Assembly: GCF_003289625.1 (NCBI RefSeq)
Contig: NZ_QMBN01000002.1
Location: forward strand, 456,610-520,609
Length of the DNA stretch: 64,000 nt
From: Microbacterium sp. SMR1
Lineage (GTDB): Bacteria; Actinomycetota; Actinomycetes; Actinomycetales; Microbacteriaceae
Reading direction: 5' to 3'
A program made the translations under genes and the position numbers. This document shows positions 60,057 to 64,000 of this stretch, in pieces (within the stretch, counting starts at the first letter, position 1; each line of letters begins with the position of its first letter). Below the pieces are notes generated by a model. It was not told where the DNA came from, did no database searches, and worked only from the letters and a program-made list of their open reading frames with translations.

Positions 60057-62629
60057 CGCCGCACCTCCAGGGTCGTGCCGGCGATGAGCACGCGGTCGTC
60101 CGTGCGTTCGTCGGCGGTCGCGGGGCGCGGCTGACCTCGCTCGACGATGTACGCCAGCGACGGGTCCGGCGTCGTCGGCGCGTTGACGAACGACGCGAAC
60201 CGCCGCAGCTTCTCGGGGTCGGCGAGGGTCGCCGCCCACTCGTCCTCGTACGCGTCGATGTGGCGCGCCATCGCGGCATCCAGATCGGCGCAGATCCCGA
60301 GCGCGTCGTCGAAGATGACGGCGCGCAGACCGTCGATCCCGCCCTCGAGGTCTTCGAACCACGGAGCGGTGCGCTGCAGCCGGTCGGCCGTCGAGATGTA
60401 GTACATCAGGAAGCGGTCGATCGCCCTCAGGAGGGCGTCGTCGTCGAGGTTCTCGGCCAGCAGCACCGCGTGACGCGGAGTGAACCCGCCGTTTCCGCCG
60501 ACGTAGACGTTCCACCCGGTCTCGGTCGCGATCACCCCCACGTCCTTCCCGCGGGCCTCGGCGCATTCGCGGGCGCATCCGGAGACTCCGAGCTTGAACT
60601 TGTGCGGAGCGCGCAGGCCCCGGTACCGCAGCTCGAGGCGCACCGCCATGCCGACGGAGTCCTGCACCCCGTACCGGCACCAGGTCGACCCCACGCACGA
60701 CTTAACGGTGCGCAGCGACTTGCCGTACGCGTGACCCGACTCGAAGCCGGCCTCGACGAGTCGCCCCCAGATCGCCGGCAGCTGTTCCAACCGGGCCCCG
60801 AAGAGGTCGATCCGCTGGCCGCCGGTGATCTTCGTGTACAGGTTGAAGTCCTGGGCGACCTGCGCGATCACGAGCAGCTTCGCCGGGGTGATCTCGCCGC
60901 CCGGGATGCGGGGGACGACGGAGTAGCTGCCGTCCTTCTGCATGTTCGCCATGACGTGATCGTTCGTGTCCTGCAGCGTCGCGTTCTCGCCGTCGAGCAC
61001 GTGACGGCCGGTGAGGGTCGACAGGATGCTGGCGAGCGCGGGCTTGCAGATGTCGCATCCGCGCCCGGCGCCGAAGCGCTCGATCACGGCGCTGAACGTC
61101 GTCAGGCCCGACACCCGCACCGCGTCGAAGAGCTGCCGGCGCGACAGGTCGAAGTGCTCGCAGAGGGCGTTGCTGACGGTCGCGCCCGACTTCGCGAGCT
61201 CGGCGCCGACGAGCTTCTTGATCATCGGGACGCACGAGCCGCACGCGGCTCCCGCCTTCGTGCAGGCCTTGACGGCGGCGACATCTGTGCATCCCTCGTC
61301 GTGGACGGCCGAACGGATGCCGCCAGCCGTCACGCTGTTGCACGAGCAGACGAGGGCCGCATCGGGCAGCTCGCCGGTCGGGGCCGCGACGCCGCCGTCC
61401 GGCATGAGGTAGGCGACCGGGTCGCCGCCGAGCGCGCCGCCCACGAGCGGACGCAGCGACCCGTAGGCCGACGCGTCGCCCACGAGGATGCCGCCGAGCA
61501 GCGTCTTCGCGTCATCCGAGAGCACGAGCTTCTTGTAGACCCCGGCCACAGGGTCGGCGTACACGACGTCGAGCGCCCCGGGCGTCTCGGCGAACGCGTC
61601 GCCGAAGCTCGCGACATCGACGCCCGACAGCTTGAGCTTCGTCGACACGTCGAAGCCGCCGAAGCTGGCCTCGAGCCCGAGCAGGCGCGTCGCGGCGACC
61701 TCGGCCATCGCGTAGCCGGGAGCGACGAGCCCGACGCACTGCCCGCCGAAGCTGGCGACCTCGCCGATCGCCAGGATGCGGGCATCCGAGGTGTCGCACC
61801 CCTGGTCGATCACGACGCCGCCGCGCGGGTCGACAGCGAGGCCCGCTGCGCGCGCGAGCTCGTCGCGGGGCCGGACGCCGACGGTGAAGACGACGACGTC
61901 GGTGCGCTCCCACGTGCCGTCGCGGAACTCGAGCCCGACCACCTGGCCGGTGCGATCGGCGTCGAGTCGGGTGGTCAGCGCCGAGGTGCGCACCCCGATA
62001 CCCCGTGCCGTGATCAGGCGGCGCAGGGCATCACCGGCGGGGAGGTCGAGCTGAGCCGACATCAGCCTGTCGGAGGACTGCACGACGGTGCAGTCGACGT
62101 CGAGTCCCTGCAGCGCGCCCGCCGCTTCGAGGCCGAGCAGGCCGCCGCCGATGACGGTTCCGGTGAGCGGCCGGCCGAGCTCGGCCGACCGGCGCTGCAC
62201 GAACGCCTCGAGGGCTTCGACGTCGTCGAGGGTGCGGTAGACGAAGCAGCCCTCGTGGTCGTATCCGTCCACGGCGAGCCGGGCCGCGTACGAGCCCGTC
62301 GCCAGCACGAGCCGGTCGTAGCCGATGCGCTCGCCGGAATCGACGAGCACCTCGCCGGCGTCGCGATCGATGCCGGTGACGGTGCGCCCGCGGAGGAACC
62401 GCACGCGCTCGTCGTCGAACGGCGACCGGTCGAGCTCGAGGTCTTCAGTGGAGGCGCCGGCGAAGAACGACGTCAGCCCGACCCGGTCGTAGGGGTGTCG
62501 CGGCTCATCGCCGACGACTGTCACGCGCCAGGTGTCGTCGGCGCGGCTCAGCAGGCTCTCGACGAAACGGTGGGCGACCATCCCGGCACCCACCACGACG
62601 ACGTGTCGGGTGGGGCCGGTGGAGCTCAT
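60053..62629 (-). CDS. nirB: Nitrite reductase (NADH) large subunit
   Basis: 858 aa from the ATG at 62629; an ATG at 62701 would add 24 residues. N-terminal FAD/NAD domains (VVVVGAGMVAHRFVE, 'VIGGGLLGLEAAGAL'), a BFD-like [2Fe-2S] segment (CSCNSVTAGGIRSAVHDEGC ... CGSC), then siroheme/[4Fe-4S] domains with CVGSTWC and 'SGCAREC'. It reduces nitrite to ammonium with NADH in the cytoplasm. Confidence 0.94.
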   Translation of the reverse strand: MSSTGPTRHVVVVGAGMVAHRFVESLLSRADDTWRVTVVGDEPRHPYDRVGLTSFFAGASTEDLELDRSPFDDERVRFLRGRTVTGIDRDAGEVLVDSGERIGYDRLVLATGSYAARLAVDGYDHEGCFVYRTLDDVEALEAFVQRRSAELGRPLTGTVIGGGLLGLEAAGALQGLDVDCTVVQSSDRLMSAQLDLPAGDALRRLITARGIGVRTSALTTRLDADRTGQVVGLEFRDGTWERTDVVVFTVGVRPRDELARAAGLAVDPRGGVVIDQGCDTSDARILAIGEVASFGGQCVGLVAPGYAMAEVAATRLLGLEASFGGFDVSTKLKLSGVDVASFGDAFAETPGALDVVYADPVAGVYKKLVLSDDAKTLLGGILVGDASAYGSLRPLVGGALGGDPVAYLMPDGGVAAPTGELPDAALVCSCNSVTAGGIRSAVHDEGCTDVAAVKACTKAGAACGSCVPMIKKLVGAELAKSGATVSNALCEHFDLSRRQLFDAVRVSGLTTFSAVIERFGAGRGCDICKPALASILSTLTGRHVLDGENATLQDTNDHVMANMQKDGSYSVVPRIPGGEITPAKLLVIAQVAQDFNLYTKITGGQRIDLFGARLEQLPAIWGRLVEAGFESGHAYGKSLRTVKSCVGSTWCRYGVQDSVGMAVRLELRYRGLRAPHKFKLGVSGCARECAEARGKDVGVIATETGWNVYVGGNGGFTPRHAVLLAENLDDDALLRAIDRFLMYYISTADRLQRTAPWFEDLEGGIDGLRAVIFDDALGICADLDAAMARHIDAYEDEWAATLADPEKLRRFASFVNAPTTPDPSLAYIVERGQPRPATADERTDDRVLIAGTTLEVRR

Positions 62630-62704
62630 GTCGTGACCGTACGCGGGCGAGGTTGCGGCGCCGTCAGCGGCGTGTTTCCGGCTGTTTACGGTGCGGACCA
62701 TGGG

Positions 62705-63616
62705 TCACACCCGGGCGGTCGCGGGCTCGACGGCTGCCGGCTCCGCGGCGGCGGGCTCGGTGGCTACAGGCTCGGCGGTCCCGGTCGCACGGGTTCGCTT
62801 CGGCGCGCGTACGCGGCGCGGCGAAGTCGGCCGGCCGTAGGTGAAGTAGAGCGGGATCGCGACGAAGACGAGGCCTCCGACGAGGTTGCCGAGCACGGTG
62901 GGGATCTCGTTCCAGATCAGGTAGTCCATGATCGTGAAGTCGCCGCCGAGGAGGAGTCCCGAGGGGAACAGGAACATGTTCACGATCGAGTGCTCGAATC
63001 CCATGAAGAAGAAGAGCATGATCGGCATCCACATCGCGAAGATCTTGCCGATGACATCCTTCGAGATCATCGCCAGCACGACGCCCGTCGCGACCATCCA
63101 GTTGCACAGGACGCCGCGGACGAAGAGCGTGAGCATGCCCGCCGCGCCGTGCTCGGCGTAGCCGACCGTGCGGCCCTCGCCGATGTGGCCGATCGCCTGA
63201 CCCACCTCGTTCGGCGGCGTCGAGAAGCCGTACGTGACGACGATCGCCATCAGCACGGCGACGGTGAAGGCGCCGATGAAGTTGCCGAGGAACACCAGCC
63301 CCCAGTTGCGCAGGATGCCGCCGAGCGTCACCCCCGGCCGCCGGTCGAGCCAGGCGAGCGGCGCGAGCACGAAGACGCCGGTCAGCAGGTCGTAGCCGAG
63401 CAGGTACAGCATGATGAAGCCGATCGGGAAGAGCACGGCGCCGAGCAGCGGCATCCCCGTCGTCACGGTGATGGTCACGGCGAAGGCGGCGGCGATCGTG
63501 AGGACGGCGCCGCCCATGATGGAGCGGATGAGCGTGTCGCGGGTCGAGAGCATGACCTTCGACGCGCCCGCGTCGATGACGGTCTGAACGAGCTCGGTGG
63601 GCTTGACGTAGGACAT
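62705..63616 (-). CDS. Formate/nitrite transporter family protein (NirC-like)
   Basis: 303 aa FNT channel: about six helices, with 'ILRNWGLVFLGNFIGAF' and 'GVLCNWMVATGVVLAM' family motifs and a His near FMGFEHSIVNMF lining the pore. The C-terminal ~40 residues are Ala/Glu/Thr/Pro-rich. First gene of the nitrite operon; it imports nitrite (or formate). GGAGG site 5 nt before the ATG. Confidence 0.9.
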   Translation of the reverse strand: MSYVKPTELVQTVIDAGASKVMLSTRDTLIRSIMGGAVLTIAAAFAVTITVTTGMPLLGAVLFPIGFIMLYLLGYDLLTGVFVLAPLAWLDRRPGVTLGGILRNWGLVFLGNFIGAFTVAVLMAIVVTYGFSTPPNEVGQAIGHIGEGRTVGYAEHGAAGMLTLFVRGVLCNWMVATGVVLAMISKDVIGKIFAMWMPIMLFFFMGFEHSIVNMFLFPSGLLLGGDFTIMDYLIWNEIPTVLGNLVGGLVFVAIPLYFTYGRPTSPRRVRAPKRTRATGTAEPVATEPAAAEPAAVEPATARV

Positions 63617-63793
63617 CGCGTCCTCCTTCGGTCGAGAGCCGGTGGGTATGGTGCTCGACGCTAGAGGCGGGGTGTTTCCCCGGCGGTCTCGCTGATCGTC
63701 CGTTCCGTTACCTCTTTCTCTCTTCGCACCATCGGCGGTTGTGAGATCGCCGGCGCTGGTGGCGATTCGGGCGGGGTGGTGCAGAGTAGCGGT
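63617..63793. promoter_or_regulatory. Divergent region between the nitrite operon and the MOSC gene
   Basis: 177 nt. It contains a small hairpin CGGGG-TGTTT-CCCCG (63668-63682) and, on the minus strand, GTAAC and GGAAC words without the spacing of a clear GlnR site. No firm promoter could be set. Confidence 0.35.
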
Positions 63794-64000
63794 GTGCCCG
63801 TCGTCTCCGCCCTGTACCGCTATCCCGTCAAGGGGTTCACTCCCGAAGCGCGCGACGAGCTCATCGTCCAGCCCGACGGCCGGATCGCCGGTGACCGGGT
63901 GCTCGCGTTCCGCTTCGCCGACGCGGTGGAGCCCGAGGGCGCCGACGGCCTGGAGTCGTGGCCGAAGAGCCGCGGCCTCGCGCTCATGGACTTCCCGGCG
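63794..64000 (+). CDS. MOSC domain-containing protein, N-terminal fragment
   Basis: First 69 codons of a gene that continues past the window edge. GTG start. The N-terminal beta-barrel segment 'VSALYRYPVKGFTPEARDELIVQPDGRIAGDRVLAFRF' is typical of MOSC_N proteins, which bind molybdenum-cofactor sulfur or iminoxime substrates. It is divergent from the nitrite operon. Confidence 0.82.
   Translation, partial: MPVVSALYRYPVKGFTPEARDELIVQPDGRIAGDRVLAFRFADAVEPEGADGLESWPKSRGLALMDFPA

Noticed and set aside
60014..63664. A 1,216-codon open frame on the plus strand across nirB and nirC
   Set aside because: Antisense shadow of nirB, nirC and nirD; highly charged Arg/Asp/Glu/Gly composition and no family match.
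63617..63793. GlnR box upstream of the nitrite operon
   Set aside because: GTAAC and GGAAC words are present on the minus strand but not at the 11-nt repeat distance expected for GlnR half-sites.

Overview
The window looks like a chromosomal segment of a high-GC actinobacterium, most likely Microbacteriaceae (Microbacterium-like). The reasons are GC-rich codon use throughout, frequent GTG starts, the gene order ppa / tilS-hpt-ftsH-folE-folP-folB-folK-DUF3180-PH-PH-DUF2520 / lysS, a DUF4192 gene, a CGNR regulator and a tRNA Glu-Asp-Phe cluster. The taxonomic call is inference from gene content and order; no marker gene was compared.

Region 1 (1-7980) is a sugar-acid catabolic operon. An ABC permease tail, an SDR dehydrogenase, a ManD-type dehydratase, a DUF4038 glycosidase, a KDG kinase, a KDPG aldolase and an aldose epimerase are joined almost throughout by 4-nt ATGA/GTGA overlaps. 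A LacI regulator follows. Between operon and regulator sits an oppositely oriented Phd/RelE-like toxin-antitoxin pair with its own palindromic operator. Region 2 (7987-14299) holds a degenerate resolvase-like gene, an NhaP antiporter, malate dehydrogenase, a CGNR regulator divergent from an MFS transporter, and prolyl aminopeptidase preceded by a coupled 10-codon mini-ORF.

Region 3 (14325-20664) is a PotABCD-class ABC importer plus an adenosine-deaminase-family gene, divergent from a LacI repressor. The shared control region has three identical perfect 12-bp palindromes. The region is bounded on both sides by copies of the same nested inverted repeat. Region 4 (20709-27815) has a DEAD-box helicase with an RGG-rich tail, a mycoredoxin-like protein, a glycosyltransferase-GtrA fusion, a polysaccharide deacetylase, DUF72, two very small proteins, an SRAP (YedK) peptidase and a small membrane protein.

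Region 5 (27870-30162) is a small accessory segment. Two genes, one encoding an HTH protein with a PD-(D/E)xK-like nuclease motif, lie between two related terminator repeats next to tRNA-Phe, tRNA-Asp and tRNA-Glu. Region 6 (30391-44472) is mostly conserved housekeeping: M23 peptidase, pyrophosphatase, tilS, hpt, ftsH, the folate operon, PH-domain membrane proteins, DUF2520, a SUMF1-like protein and lysS. Region 7 (44569-50817) has DUF4192, cardiolipin synthase, a lipoprotein with an internal duplication, and a four-gene SipW-type secretion operon with two TasA-like substrates.

Region 8 (50818-56559) holds a PLP decarboxylase, an amidase-agmatine deiminase pair divergent from a TetR regulator, and a ThuA-like protein. 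Region 9 (56586-63616) is an assimilatory nitrite reduction operon: nirC-like transporter, nirB, nirD, siroheme synthase, a HemD-winged-helix fusion and a CbiX-like chelatase, with the last five genes linked by 4-nt overlaps. A MOSC-domain gene begins at the right edge.

No CRISPR array, transposase or integrase was seen. The most unusual items are the nested inverted repeats, the tRNA-adjacent nuclease island with covarying terminator repeats, the SipW operon and the HemD-HTH fusion.
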